Below are positions 53,519-64,000 of a DNA stretch of 64,000 nt, in pieces. The notes under the pieces were generated by a model that was not told where the DNA came from, searched no databases, and worked only from the letters and a program-made list of their open reading frames with translations. Origin of the DNA: Psococerastis gibbosa (Eukaryota; Arthropoda; Insecta; Psocodea; Psocidae). A program made the translations under genes and the position numbers. Every line of letters begins with the position of its first letter. Position 1 is the stretch's first letter. The stretch is taken from assembly GCA_963971405.1 (NCBI GenBank), contig OZ020485.1, positions 50,527,469 through 50,591,468 of the forward strand, written 5' to 3'.

Positions 53519-53650
53519 GTTGTACCTTGGAGCATTCGCAAGGCTTTGAACTGGATAAAAACTGAGTACAATGTGCCTGTTTTCATTACTGAGAACGGCT
53601 ACTCTGACTTTGGTGGGCTGGAAGACGATGGAAGGATTGACATGTATAAT
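53519..53650 (+). CDS. GH1 gene 2, exon 9 (catalytic nucleophile)
   Basis: VVPWSIRKALNWIKTEYNVP then VFITENGYSDFGGLEDDGRI DMYN. I-T-E-N-G carries the nucleophilic glutamate (Glu406). Acceptor TCCCACAG, donor AAT|GTAAGT. Ends on a codon boundary. Confidence 0.95.
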
Positions 53651-54129
53651 GTAAGTCAATGAGTGGAATTCATGAATACAAATGAAAAACCTTTACTTAT
53701 GAAGCAAAAGATGGTTTCTATTTAAGTAATGGTAAAAAATGTATACGCGTAGTCCGTATATGAATACCTTTATCTATTTCTTGGACCTTTCACACGGCAA
53801 CTTTGAGGTTCCTTATAATCCTGTAAGATGGAGCTACTAGTGTAATTTTTTCATAGTTTTACAAGTACGCGCCTTTTTTAATTTAGAAGTAACAGTAAGC
53901 AGATGACAATATTTTCACACATTTGGCAGAGTGCATCGCCATTTGGTTGCTTGATATTTTGTCAACTTCAGGTAAGCTTTTTTTTTTTTTTTAACTATTT
54001 ATACCCAAATAAAATCACATTTAAGCTTCTTGCAACCCCTTGACCAATCGCAATAATTTTCATGGCTGACAACACAGCACCGAGCAACAGATACTGATAA
54101 TAACTGAACACGTTACAAGTAGGTGGAAT

Positions 54130-54800
54130 CATAAGGAAGCTACAGGAGCCGTGCTTCTTGGTATCCAAAAGGCCTTTGACAGTGTATGGCTCCACGGACT
54201 AATTGCTAAGCTCAATATAATTGGTATCTCTCATACAATTATTGCTATCTTAGATTCCTACCTACATAGCAGACAAATCTACGTAGCCATTAACAAACAT
54301 CATTCAAAAATCCACCCCACCACAGCTGGAGTACCACAGGGCAGCTTACTCGGGCCTACGTTATTTAACCTCTATATCAACGATATACCGATACATCATC
54401 CAGTCCATGCTGCCATAACGCCGACGACACTAAACTATATACTTTGGCAAGGCACCTACCAACCATCGTCACCAGACTTAACGCCGCACTACAGGAGATA
54501 TCGGTATGGTGTCAGAGATGGAGGATCAAACTTGACTCCGCGAAAACCGAAGCCATATATCATTTACACCAAGAAGCGCCAACCTACCCAGGGTTTACCA
54601 ACCCTCCAGCTAAATGCTAAATGGTGAAGACATCCCGTGGAAGCCAGTAGTCCGATACCTAGGAGTCCATCTGGATCAGCGTCTAAACTACAGCACACAT
54701 GTTCGACTTGCAGAAAACAAGGAAACGGTAGCCTTAAATCTCCTTCGGCCCCCATCTCGAAAACGAATGGACTTCTTCTATACAAAGCGCTAAACTGGGA
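54130..54800 (+). pseudogene. Jockey-like reverse transcriptase fragment
   Basis: LGIQKAFDSVWLHGLIAKLN (motif A), AINKHHSKIHPTTAGVPQGS and LLGPTLFNLYINDIP (motif B). A frameshift near 54418 then gives HNADDTKLYTLARHL, motif C with Asn for the usual Tyr (N-A-D-D), followed by RWRIKLDSAKTEAIYHLHQE and after another shift VVRYLGVHLDQRLNYSTHV. The order is that of Jockey-clade RTs. Truncated at both ends. Confidence 0.8.
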
Positions 54801-54959
54801 CAATATGACCTCGAGCAAAGAGTATCCCCTTCCGAAGGACTACCTACTCTGCAAAAACTACATGAACATACATCCAGCTCAGACTTATCAACATATTTTT
54901 TTAGTGATTGCTCTGTTATAATTTAATAACATTAAAACAACAATAATATAACAAGGTAT

Positions 54960-56576
54960 TTCATACCATCCTAAGGATTTTAAGCCTTGTGAGCCGTGCT
55001 TGAAAGGCAAGATGTGTCGGCAGCCGTATCCGCGAAACGTTCAACGCCGTTCTCGAACCCTTTTAGAGCTAATCCACTCGGATATAGTGGTGGTTAACAA
55101 ACCCTTTTTTGCGGGGCCAAATACTTGCTTACCTTCGTGGATGATTACACTCGAAAAGTATTTGGTTATTTTCTACGGGAAAAGTCTGAAGTGACGTCTG
55201 TTTTCCAATGCTTTAAGGCTGAAGAAGAATATTTTTGCAATTCAAAAATGAAATGTCTGCGGACGGACAATGAAAGCGTTTTTAACTCTCGAACGTTTCT
55301 GAAACTTCTGTCTACGGCTGGCATTAAGCACGAACTTTCTGTAGTCCACACTCCGCAGTATAATAATTATTATATTTGATTTGCATAGTGATCTGTCAAG
55401 CTCAGACTCTGATGGGCCGGATGCTAGTGACGATCGTGATTCTCGTGTTACTCGAAGTAAAGACTGTTCTTTATTGACTGATGTCCTCGGCTTTCTTGAC
55501 CGACAGCGAACCCCAGACAGTTAAAGAGGCGTTGTCTGGACGCAACAGGGCCAAGTGGCGAGAAGCCATGGCATTGGAAATGGATACATTTCAACGAAAT
55601 CGTACCTGGGATGTAGGACCTCCGCCTACTGGTAGGAAGGCAATCACGTGTCGCTGGTTGTTTAAAATTAAACGAAATACTTCGGGCGAAATCGACCGCT
55701 ATAAAGATCGTCACGTTGCACGCGGGTTCACTCAAACCCCTGGCATTGATTTTGATGAAACTTTTTCTCCTGTGGTGAGAATGTCTACTTTGCGTATGCT
55801 TTTCGGCTATCGCTCAAGCTCGTAAATTACGAATCCAGCATTACGACGTGGTATCAGCATTTTTGAATGGTCCGCTGGACGAAGAATTGTATATGAAGTG
55901 TCCGCCTGGCTACTCTCTCCCCAAAACTGCTGATGGGGGGATACAGTATGTCGACTTTCAAAAGCCATTTACGGATTAAAGCAAAGCTCTCGTACTTGGT
56001 AATTTTTTTGCTGCTACATTGGAGAAGATTGGGTTCGAACGATTGAAGTTAGAACCGTGTGTGTTCGTCAAGACGGACTGTTATGTAGCTATATTCGTCG
56101 ATGACGCATATGTATTTGCGAAAACTTACACTATAATTACCGAGGTAATAGAAAAACTGTCAGACCAGTTTGAAATTCGAGACATGGGAAATGCAACAAA
56201 CATTTTAGGAGTTCGCCTTAGGCGATCTCCAGAAGAAATAAATTTGGACCAACTTCTGGATAAATTTAAAGTGGCTGACTGTAAGCCGTGCTCAACGCCG
56301 ATGGGCTTGGAGAAAATTCCGGACGCTACTGAATCACAACCTCTCGAAGCTGGTGTGCCCTATCGAGAATTACTTGGATGCTTGCAATGGCTTTCAATCT
56401 GCACAAGACCAGATATCACGTATGCTGTCAACAAGTTGTCGCAATATACTAGTTCACACAGTCAAGCGCATTGGGTGGCTGCTAAAAGAATTTTGCGTTA
56501 TCTAAAAGGTTCTTTAACTAAAGGTTTAACGTTTAAAGATGATGATGAAACAATTTCTGGATTCGTGCAAATATAA
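54960..56576 (+). pseudogene. Ty1/Copia pol: integrase core and reverse transcriptase fragments
   Basis: From about 54965 CEPCLKGKMCRQPYPRNVQR (integrase zinc-binding end), LELIHSDIVVVNKPFF, FVDDYTRKVFGYFLREKSEV and CLRTDNESVFNSRTF (integrase core, first two Asp). A deletion at about 55375 removes the rest of integrase. Then RAKWREAMALEMDTFQRNRT, CRWLFKIKRNTSGEIDRYKD and FDETFSPVVRMSTLR (RVT_2), a shift, and VAIFVDDAYVFAKTYTIITE (catalytic V-D-D) to ELLGCLQWLSICTRPDITYA and HWVAAKRILRYLKG. RNase H and LTR are missing; a poly-A tract follows at 56589. Confidence 0.85.
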
Positions 56577-57319
56577 TACCAAGGTCATTAAAAAAAAAAA
56601 AAAATACCTGGCTGTGTGATCTGCAAGTTTTCAATGAGAAAGTAGATCTTATCAGCTTGTCATTGAGAAAACTGGTTAATAATGAACCTATGTTGGTTAA
56701 ATCGCATGCGTCGGGATAAAAAATGACCAAGTACAAGCCTAAAATTACTGCCCACGATTGCTCATTGAGCCCCTGCCCCCTGTAGAGGCAGGATCCTAGA
56801 GTATCAAGTATAGATTTGAATAAAGCTATTTTAGATAAAAGTATAGAAGCTAAAAAATCCTTCATTGATGGCGATGGAAATATTGATGTAGACTGCTTGG
56901 GATACTAATGCAAATTTGCAAAAACTGAATGATGTGTTAGCTGAAAATAAGAGCTATACTTTATTACCACAACCTAATGCGTGTTAAAGAGAGCAGACGT
57001 GTTATTGTAAGCTCATTATTGTAAGCTGATTTTTTCGAAGAATATTAAGGACTAAGATAAACAAGTTATAATATACTGTACATTTATTTACGTAAGGAAA
57101 AGATTTGACTATCAGCTGGTCTGCTGGAAAAGTTGGAAGACTGGTCAATAGCGAAGTACAAACGATCCGTAAGTCCCCTTCTTAGAGCCCTTTTATCCAT
57201 GCGTTTTCGTACGGACGACAGTGCTACCAAAATAATATCGTAGTGTCATGGGTCCTGTTGTGTTGTATGCTGCGCACAGGCTTTTTGTAAAAAAAAAAAA
57301 AAAAAAAAAAGGAGATGGC

Positions 57320-57480
57320 CTGTTCACCCTATAAACAGTGCCAGATACTCAGACTGTGCTTATAGGAATCTGTATGGGCTACTAAGAGAACATGATGACA
57401 AGTTCTTTAATTACATGAGAATGTCGATCAGTTCATTTGACGAACTAGTTGTCAAGTTTAAGGACACTATTGCAATTCGG
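57320..57480 (+). pseudogene. PIF/Harbinger transposase N-terminal scrap
   Basis: NLYGLLREHDDKFFNYMRMS then ISSFDELVVKFKDTIA, the N-terminal helical region typical of Harbinger transposases (F-F-x-Y-x-R-M-S-x-x-x-F-D-E-L). Nothing further downstream belongs to it. Confidence 0.55.
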
Positions 57481-59062
57481 CCTATAAATATTTAATAAAA
57501 AAATTAATAATTTTGTTTTTGTTTTAAAAATCTTGGGTTAGGTACCATAAGATAACTATTGAGTTTCATTTGGCGCGAAAATGTGAGGCCAAAATATGGC
57601 GGATCTTCTATTAGTCCCCTGCTTCCGCAAGCAAATCGTATGGAGGTGTAGGGGCTCGGCCGTGTCAGATATTTACGACCATTTTAATGTTTTTGTTTAC
57701 ATTACAGAATTATATTACGGATTTATTACAGAACAATTAACAATTATCAACATTTAAATGAAAAAAAATAAATTCCGTTCAGCTCTCCCATACAATTTCT
57801 AGTTATTGTTGACATAACATCCAAAATTGCGCAATGAAATTTAATTTTAAACAATTTTTTTTTCTTGCAGAGACTTTTTACATTTAATAATTGTTTAAAA
57901 CATAAAACAATAACATTTTTATAAAAGAAAAACACATATTCATGTATTTCAAAATTTTGTGAAACACAGAATTTGCTTAAATTTTTTATCATATTAAATT
58001 AAATTAGATCAACAAAAAAGCGTCAAGCATCATAGCAAAACTGCGACAAAATTTGCTCACTAATTCTCTATATTTCCTTAGTGCTCTAAATGCGGTCATG
58101 CATCGGCTGTTAGTGTCTATTTGAAAAGCGTTCAAGTTTAGAAAACGTAAATTTATGTCTGTTAATTTTTGAAAGCAGTCATGTCCAGACACATTAAAGC
58201 TCCCCTAGGTTAGAAAAAACTATATACGATATTCCGTAGCATTACATCCAGCTCATGAAAAGGAAAAGGTGAGCCTATACAAGGAAAAAAATCCCTTTCG
58301 GCTCTGGCCGATCAGGCGCAGGGAGATTCCATGCAAGCGCAGACCCCGCTTTACCTCTATGTAACACTATGTATGTAGATGAAAATAAAAAAATACTTTA
58401 TTTTTTTCCCGACCATAACATCAACACACATAACACTCTTGTGTTCCAAATTTCGACTATGAATTTTTACTTATCAAGTTATTTTCACTTTGACAGAACG
58501 CCATCTTGAAATGATTTATTTGCCGTAAAAAGTGATGATTACCATTATCGTAGACAATTATATGGGCTTTCAGTCAGATTTTAATTCATTCCTCTGCTAC
58601 CAATATTAACTGAGATATGAATTATATAAGGTTTCAATCGGCCGCCATCTTGTAACTAAGTAGTGGATCTAGCTGGTTAACGAGCTCGATCAAGACATTT
58701 GTATGATCAATTTTTGTGCCAAGTTTCATCAAAATCTAATATTGACGGAAGTTAGAGTGTTTCCTAAAATCGATATACATACATAAATACATCTATATAT
58801 ATAACATTTTGAACGGAGGGTGGTTTTAGGCTCAGGGGGTCATGAAATGAAAAGTTGTGAAGAAATTTTCCGGAATTGGAACATTGGTCACCATCTCAAT
58901 AGGTAGATGAATCTCCCTAAAATTAAAGCCCTACTAAGGAAACTGCACGGTTTTTCTTCTCTCCTGGAAATATTGTGTCCCGAGGTTTCATAAATAATCG
59001 ATTAAATTAGTCTTTATACCTTCGACATTATTCTTAATGATTTTGGTTAATTAATATTGCAG
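57481..59062. other. Intron DNA, mostly repeats of unknown family
   Basis: AT-rich. 58480-58790 contains invertebrate repeat words such as CGCCATCTTG and GCCAAGTTTCATCAAAATC. No coding frame with a motif; ends in TTAATATTGCAG before exon 10. Confidence 0.4.
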
Positions 59063-59169
59063 AGATATATGCAGGAAGTTCTGAACGCCATTTATGAAGA
59101 CGGTTGTGAAGTATTGGGTTACACGGCCTGGTCTTTAATCGACAATTTCGAATGGACCGGAGGTTACAT
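59063..59169 (+). CDS. GH1 gene 2, exon 10
   Basis: [20 protein letters not shown] then [15 protein letters not shown], donor TACAT|GTAAGT. G-Y-x-x-W-S-L-x-D-N-F-E-W is the aglycone/glycone-binding loop that closes the active site; the Glu and Trp of F-E-W contact the sugar. It leaves a 2-base overhang, the phase in which the terminal exon of gene 1 (5095) begins. The matching terminal exon was not found before 64000. Confidence 0.95.
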
Positions 59170-60014
59170 GTAAGTTACACAGTCAATTTCTTATTCCTAT
59201 TTCATATGCTGTTACGCATTTCCTATGCTCAGTATTTTGGATTAAAAACAATAGCTACGAGATAATCGGCTCCTTTGTTCATAAACAGACAGTAAATGAA
59301 AATTCACTTAAACAAAAATACGTTAATGGAATCTCAAAAAATTGAAGTTTGGCCCATACCTTCCAAAATTGATTAGATGGCTGTCAGAGCCTAAGCTCCA
59401 ACTTACTCTTATTTTCACCATTCGGTATTCTGATGTCTGGATACCCCACTGTCGTTACATTTGATTAGCTAATGCGGCACATGGGTTAAGGGTTCCCATA
59501 GAATGCCACCTAATCAGGCGCCACAAAGTCAGTGTAACCAGCCATCAGAATATCAAATGGTGAAAATAAGAGTAAGTTGGAATTGAAAGGCTATGACGTA
59601 TCTGCAATTTACATTGAAAATGTAACCATACATGTGGAGTATTGTTGTGAATATGTATGTGTTTAAGAGTGTACATGAACTGTAAGTAGGCTAGAGAGGA
59701 AGGGACATAGAGGTGCCTTGCCCGGTACGAGGGATTAAGCCGCGTCTCCACCAACCGAACATGCTCGGCGAACAGTGTTCGCGACGAAAAGACGATGTTC
59801 GCCGAACATTGTTTGGTGTTGGTTTGGTGTAGACGCCTCCTTGAACATTCTGACCGACGTGGTGGGGGAATGGCGGAGACGAGATGTTGGCTGTCAAAGT
59901 TCGCTCACAGAGCGAACATTTCAGTCGAACTGAGGCCTTGATCACGCGTACTGCTATAATTTTCTTCGTTATTGTACGTTTTTGGCGGGGTTTGTGAGGT
60001 CTGTGTTGTGAAAC

Positions 60015-60878
60015 ATGAGTGAACAAACAGATATCGAAAATGGCAGTAAACACGTGTGGTCAGTTGAAAACACCATTAGATTAATTGAAGCCTATGAACG
60101 CTACCCTATACTGTGGAAACCCAATGAAAAACAGTACAGAAATAAATATATGCGCAATGATGCAATTATTGAAATTGCGTCAGATGTCGGCTGCAGTGTA
60201 CTCGATCTGAAGAAGAAGTTGGAGAGTATTCTAGCGCAATACCGAAGGGAAAAGAAGAATGTTATTACCCATTCTGGAATGTCCACAAGTGATAAAAAGA
60301 AACCATGGTGGGGACTTAAGTATCTTCAGTTTTTGGATGATAAATACACACCAATCCGCACTACTTCAAGCTCTGACACTTTGCTGGATACTGAAGAAGA
60401 CAAAATAGATGCGGATGAATCACAATCACCTGTAACCCAAGAAAGCACAGCAACTACCGGTGATCGGCTATCTCCCTCAACTAGCAAAAAATTTAAGCCA
60501 CCCAAAAAGAAAAGTCGAAAAAATCAACAGGACGAAGTCTATAAAATAATGAAAGAGTGTTATGAGGGCATGAACAGCCTTGAAAGCCATAGGGATGTAT
60601 TCTCTATTTATGGGGAAGCTGTTGCAGCCAGAATTAGAAAGCTAACCAACCCAATTGCTATCTGCGTTGTTAAAAACAAAATCGACAACGCCATTTTTGA
60701 AGCAGAAATGGAGGAATACAAGAGCAAATCTAACAGCGTTTCATGTTATTCAACTCCTGCGCCTTCTTCATCGGCATCAGCGGAGGCTGTGGAAGAAAGT
60801 CGTGATTCTTACTTCGAAGATAACATGAAAGGAAACAAGGAAGAAGAGAACAATCACAATTTCCTTCATCTGCTATAA
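60015..60878 (+). CDS. Harbinger-encoded MADF/Myb-like DNA-binding protein
   Basis: An intact 287-residue frame. The MADF domain spans roughly residues 14-110: WSVENTIRLIEAYERYPILW, KYMRNDAIIEIASDVGCSVL, DLKKKLESILAQYRREKKNV and KPWWGLKYLQFLDDKYTP. A Ser/Thr/Asp-rich linker (about 115-160) with a basic KFKPPKKKSRKNQQDE patch follows, a likely nuclear signal, then a helical tail ending FEAEMEEYKSKSNS. In Harbinger elements this partner protein carries the transposase into the nucleus and helps bind the ends (established for the family). There is no stop or frameshift, so it may still be expressible. Confidence 0.85.
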   Translation: MSEQTDIENGSKHVWSVENTIRLIEAYERYPILWKPNEKQYRNKYMRNDAIIEIASDVGCSVLDLKKKLESILAQYRREKKNVITHSGMSTSDKKKPWWGLKYLQFLDDKYTPIRTTSSSDTLLDTEEDKIDADESQSPVTQESTATTGDRLSPSTSKKFKPPKKKSRKNQQDEVYKIMKECYEGMNSLESHRDVFSIYGEAVAARIRKLTNPIAICVVKNKIDNAIFEAEMEEYKSKSNSVSCYSTPAPSSSASAEAVEESRDSYFEDNMKGNKEEENNHNFLHLL

Positions 60879-61145
60879 ATGTTTCAGCCTATATTATAGC
60901 GTATTCTTTTATTGAATATTTCTTTTTTTAAATGCAGTGTTACCTATTATACCTATTATATTTTACCTAAGTGTCATCTTTCGATAAACTTAAATTTCAG
61001 GCCTATTGGTAAAAAAAAAAAAAAAAACAACAATTTTCACATTAATAGTTTAGTATTTATAACATTGTCATTGTTACATTTAGCTACTATGACAGTTTAA
61101 AAGTGAAAGTAACCCCATATAAGGTATGTTTATAAAGTATTAAGT

Positions 61146-62417
61146 TCAGTCATAGTCATGCTGCCATGGTACGCTCCCTTCTTCAGAAATAAAATATGAA
61201 GCATACCCGTCTCTGATAGATTTAGCTTGTTCAGTGGGTCTTCTGCCGATACGAGGTAAGGTGTAGAAGGTATCGGTTCTTTCAGTTTCATTTCGCCAAT
61301 CTCCTGGGACGACAGTTCCATCAGGCAACACATAGTCTACTGACCCAGGAGGAGCGTAGTAGTTGGCAGATTTGTCGGCACGTAAAAAGTTATGTAAATA
61401 AACACATGCACAAGTAATTATGGTTGCCTTCTCAGGCTCAAGTAGCATAGGCTTTCTTAGTACTCTAAACACTGAGCTCATGATACCAAATGCATTTTCT
61501 GAACATCGCCTAGCTCTTGATAGACGATAGTTCAACACTCTTTTCTTGCTTCCTTTTTGTTGATGTCTAGGGTAAGGTTTCATTATGTTTTTGTGAAGAG
61601 CGAAGGCGTCGTCCGCTACTATAACATGAGGTACTGCAAATATCCGCCCAGGTAAGGCTTTATCAGGAGGTAAACTTTCACTGGTTTTCAAGGTGGTATT
61701 CCACAAATCACAGTTTTTGAAAACACCTCCGTCTGAAATCCGTCCTTGACAGCCCACATTTACGTATAAAAAAGAATAATTTGAATCCTAGAGAGCCATC
61801 AAAACGATACTGTAATGCCCTTTGTAATTGAAATATTCACTTCCACTATCAACAGGGCATTGTATCACTACATGCTTGCCGTCTAGGGCCCCAAGACACT
61901 GGTCAAACTGCCATTTATTTTTAAAACCAATGGACACAAACTCCCATTCTTGACGAGTACTAGGCGTTTTCACATATTCTGATAATGCATTAACAAGAGC
62001 TTTATACACCATAGGTACTATTTTAGAAATACTTTGTTTTGAAACCTTAAAAAGATACATCAACGATGTATAGGAATAACCCGTTGCCAAAAATCTTAAT
62101 GTCACTGCCAAACAATCATTTGCACTTATAGCATTGCGATAGTTTGTGTCTTGTTTTGAAATGCTTGGTCCAATTTACGACATGAGAAGCTCAAAATCTT
62201 CATTACAAACCCTTGTGAAATTTGTGAACAAACAACTAGCTGCCAAATCTACACGAAACTGCTCACTTTGTTCATCTCTCGCCCTAAATAGTTGTCTCTG
62301 CCACCAGCGTGGAGATCGACGCACGGACATGAAGACATAATTAGCTGCTGCCATACACGCTAATAACAAACGACGACGTCGACGAGACTGCTGCGATGCA
62401 CTCATCTCACTGTTCAC
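61146..62417 (-). pseudogene. Harbinger transposase (DDE_Tnp_4), two in-frame stops
   Basis: One continuous reading frame of 424 codons, interrupted only by TAA at 62177-62175 and TAG at 61790-61788; no frameshift. Order: basic start (QQSRRRRRLLLACM), FTRVCNEDFELLMS, (stop) IGPSISKQDTNYRNAIS, LRFLATGYSYTSLMYLFKVS, CLGALDGKHVVIQCP (first Asp), YFNYKGHYSIVLMAL, (stop) YVNVGCQGRISDGGVF, HVIVADDAFALHKNIMKPYP (second Asp), LSRARRCSENAFGIMSSVFR (Glu). All DDE residues are kept. The first stop replaces a codon expected to be Lys-like; the second sits in the A-x-V-D-x-N-Y position. Young but not autonomous in this copy unless stops are read through. Confidence 0.9.
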
Positions 62418-62580
62418 CGTACACTACAGCTCAAAACTAGTGCACTACAAAACGTCAAACCCCGAACACTGATTTGTTGGTCCGAAATTGTTCAACGAAC
62501 TTTTATTTAATGTTTGTCCGTTTATCGTGTTCGCAAACACTGTTTGGCAGACTTGTTCGGTTGGTGGAGACGCGGCTTTA

Positions 62581-62947
62581 GGAGCAGAACTGTCGAACAG
62601 TAAACAATACACAAGTACGGGATTTAAATATAAGTGGATTATTAATTACTCGGACATTACTTCATGGCGACTGTGACATATCGGGTCTTTTATTTGATTT
62701 TCAGATCGTACGACATTTGTAAACAAAAATGCTACCTATATAAAAACCCTACAGGAAGTAAAGATCCATTAATTAAAATTATCATGATTCTTTAATTCAA
62801 AAATTATGAAACAATCATATTTTATTTACAGAAAATTAATGCAACTAGATTTTACAGACTACGTCAAAGTTTTAATTAAAGCCATAATAATATTGGGCAG
62901 CTCCCGACAAGAAATTAGCATAATGGAAAGTGGCAAATACTTCTGCA
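62581..62947. other. Intron DNA flanking the Harbinger element
   Basis: AT-rich, no gene. A TTGATTTTCAG acceptor-like site at 62704 was considered for the last GH1 exon but the translation does not fit. Confidence 0.4.
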
Positions 62948-63086
62948 GCCTGATCGAGGCGATTATAATACCGGTATTTATTTAATCCCCTGGTATTAAA
63001 AATGTAAACAAGATAATTTTATAATGGAAAGTGCTATTCAAAATTTGTTTGCTTACAGTTATAATCCTAGGGTATTTATTTAACCT
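62948..63086 (+). repeat. MITE with CTGATCGAGG ends, right-truncated copy
   Basis: CCTGATCGAGGCGATTATAA to CTAGGGTATTTATTTAACC, aligned with 46811-46945 at high identity, then diverges at TGTAACGAATT. The right inverted end is missing. Confidence 0.7.
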
Positions 63087-63851
63087 GTAACGAATTAAAA
63101 AATTCGTCTTTTCTGTAATTATTGCGTAAGCAATAATTTGACAATAACTTTCTCAGAACCACTGCAGAAATCACCAAAAAATTATTTTGTTGTTTTGTTT
63201 ATAATTTTGTGTTTGTTTATTTTCAAAGTGGCTCTCCTCACTTTCACAGACTCACGATTTTGTAAGTAAAAGAAATTAATAAAAATACTAATAGCAAAGT
63301 CTCTTATAAATTAATTATTTAAAAATCAAATTAACAAAAGAAACTTTTTATTTTATTTTAATTTAGAAAGCAATAGAAGTTTTACTGAAGTTTTTAAAAA
63401 TTTTGTAGTAAACTCTAAAGACACGAAGGTTGGACATTTTGGATCTTGATTTTGCCAAAACCTGGAATTTATTCTGAGAAAATCTTTTATTCAAAACTTT
63501 TTATCGTAGAAATTAATAATCAATCCAAACCACTGAAACTGTTACCATGCTACCAGTCAATGACACCAGTATGTCAAACTTAAGTTTAGATGTCTCAGTA
63601 GTGATTCTTTAAGATGAGCGGCTAATTTAATCGGGGCTCTGCCCCCTTGGTGCATTAGAAATGGATATCACGTAAACAGACAATGATGGAGGAGTGAGCC
63701 TTCCCCTATGGCAATTCAAAATGAAGCTATATCGCTCCTTCATATGAACAGTGGAGCTTCTGCAAAAATCGATTTTTTTTTTTTACATGAAAAAAATTCA
63801 TTTTTTTTTGTTTTCTATCGAGGTAACATCGGTACTTCTATAGTTTGTGAA
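63087..63851. other. Noncoding
   Basis: AT-rich with a small hairpin (AATTATTGCG-TAA-GCAATAATT at 63117-63138) and T-runs at 63772-63783. No gene seen. Confidence 0.4.
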
Positions 63852-63980
63852 ATGGCCGCTAGAGAGCAGAAGTTTCGTTATTGCCTAACGCTGAATTTGG
63901 CGCGTTTGGAGTGTAAACAACGAAGTAACGCCATAGCGTCAGTCGCTGAGAAGAGGTCACGAGGTAAAGACGTTGACTCA
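63852..63980 (+). CDS. Possible first exon of an unidentified gene
   Basis: ATG in the context GTGAAATGG, then AAREQKFRYCLTLNLARLEC and KQRSNAIASVAEKRSRGKDV DS, followed by TCAG|GTAAGT. The region is locally more GC-rich and the donor is perfect. No family is recognised. The arrangement (short basic first exon, then GTAAGT) resembles the start of the DUF7869-type gene at 19630, so a transposon gene running out of the window is plausible. Confidence 0.3.
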
Positions 63981-64000
63981 GGTAAGTTATAATGGAACAA

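Larger units (their letters stand above)
18676..59169 (+). other. GH1 gene 2: secreted beta-glucosidase/myrosinase-like enzyme, 10 exons found, 3' end outside
   Basis: Ten exons (18676-18844, 24569-24702, 38705-38839, 40001-40123, 46247-46430, 46618-46712, 48196-48343, 52049-52203, 53519-53650, 59063-59169) have GT-AG borders and join in phase into 1382 nt (460 residues). The product has a signal peptide and a family 1 glycoside hydrolase barrel. Both catalytic glutamates are present: acid/base in TFNEP (residue 196) and nucleophile in ITENG (residue 406). It should hydrolyse beta-linked glycosides outside the cell or in the gut lumen; the substrate cannot be told. The last exon (about 40 residues, compare 5095-5218 of gene 1) is missing and probably lies beyond 64000. 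The motif normally H-W-D reads H-G-D (residues 151-153). Introns of up to 14 kb are filled with transposons. No frameshift or stop is present in the exons, so the gene looks functional. Confidence 0.9.
59738..62577. mobile_element. Nearly intact PIF/Harbinger transposon, 2840 bp
   Basis: Terminal inverted repeats start AGCCGCGTCTCCACCAACCG and match perfectly for 24 bases, then with a few mismatches to about 47. TTA is directly repeated at both edges (59735-59737 and 62578-62580), the 3-bp target duplication of PIF/Harbinger elements. It encodes a MADF protein on the plus strand and a transposase on the minus strand, convergent, as these elements do. Lies in the last intron of GH1 gene 2. Confidence 0.9.

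Noticed and set aside
56533-56865. Minus-strand 110-codon frame next to the Copia pol end
   Set aside because: Contains a poly-Phe tract from the A-run and no motif; not coding.
62705-62810. Candidate last exon of GH1 gene 2 after a TTGATTTTCAG acceptor
   Set aside because: The translation in phase does not contain the F-G-x-Y-x-V-D-F or R-T-P-K-x-S-A blocks seen in gene 1.

Overview
The window looks like arthropod nuclear DNA. It is AT-rich, genes are split by long introns with GT-AG junctions, and there is a dense mix of transposon classes. A Copia-type primer binding site complements nucleotides 10-39 of an initiator tRNA-Met as I remember the fly sequence. The species cannot be named; a crustacean or insect is likely (inference). 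About 60% of the window is recognisable mobile DNA, mostly decayed. I found no CRISPR array, rRNA gene or functional tRNA gene.

Host genes. Two glycoside hydrolase family 1 (GH1, myrosinase/beta-glucosidase or lactase-phlorizin-hydrolase-like) genes lie head to tail. Only the terminal exon of the first is present (5095-5218). The second starts at 18676 and runs past 59169: ten exons splice in phase into 460 residues, with both catalytic glutamates present and only the C-terminal exon missing (presumably beyond 64000). Its introns hold most of the transposons.

Layout. 1-5100: sparse, with a Penelope-like foldback repeat, another foldback, and a membrane-glycoprotein-like ORF in the last intron of GH1 gene 1. 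5300-18600: Penelope GIY-YIG fragment; BEL/Pao element; hAT fragment; LINE endonuclease; an LTR with a polypurine tract on one side and a primer binding site on the other; a capsid-like ORF bracketed by inverted initiator-tRNA sequences; Copia gag; Helitron halves and an inverted repeat pair. 18676-24702: GH1 exons 1-2, with a DUF7869-type transposon in intron 1 that is itself invaded by LINEs. 24703-38704 (intron 2): Copia fragments, a hAT MITE with perfect 8-bp target duplication, a spliced PIF/Harbinger transposase, a tnp2-like transposase split by an 833-bp foldback, and a hAT fragment. 38705-46246: exons 3-4, mariner, Tc1 and hAT fragments, and an unrecognised compact coding block (43541-45690). 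46247-59169: exons 5-10, with mariner, LINE, Jockey and Copia pol relics between them. 59738-62577: a nearly intact PIF/Harbinger transposon with matching TIRs, TTA target duplication, an intact MADF gene and a transposase carrying two stop codons.

Most worth following up: the tRNA-bracketed capsid-like ORF, the unrecognised block at 43541-45690, the glycoprotein-like ORF, the Penelope/hammerhead-like foldbacks, and the PPT-LTR-PBS junction. All names come from reading translations by eye; no database search was run.
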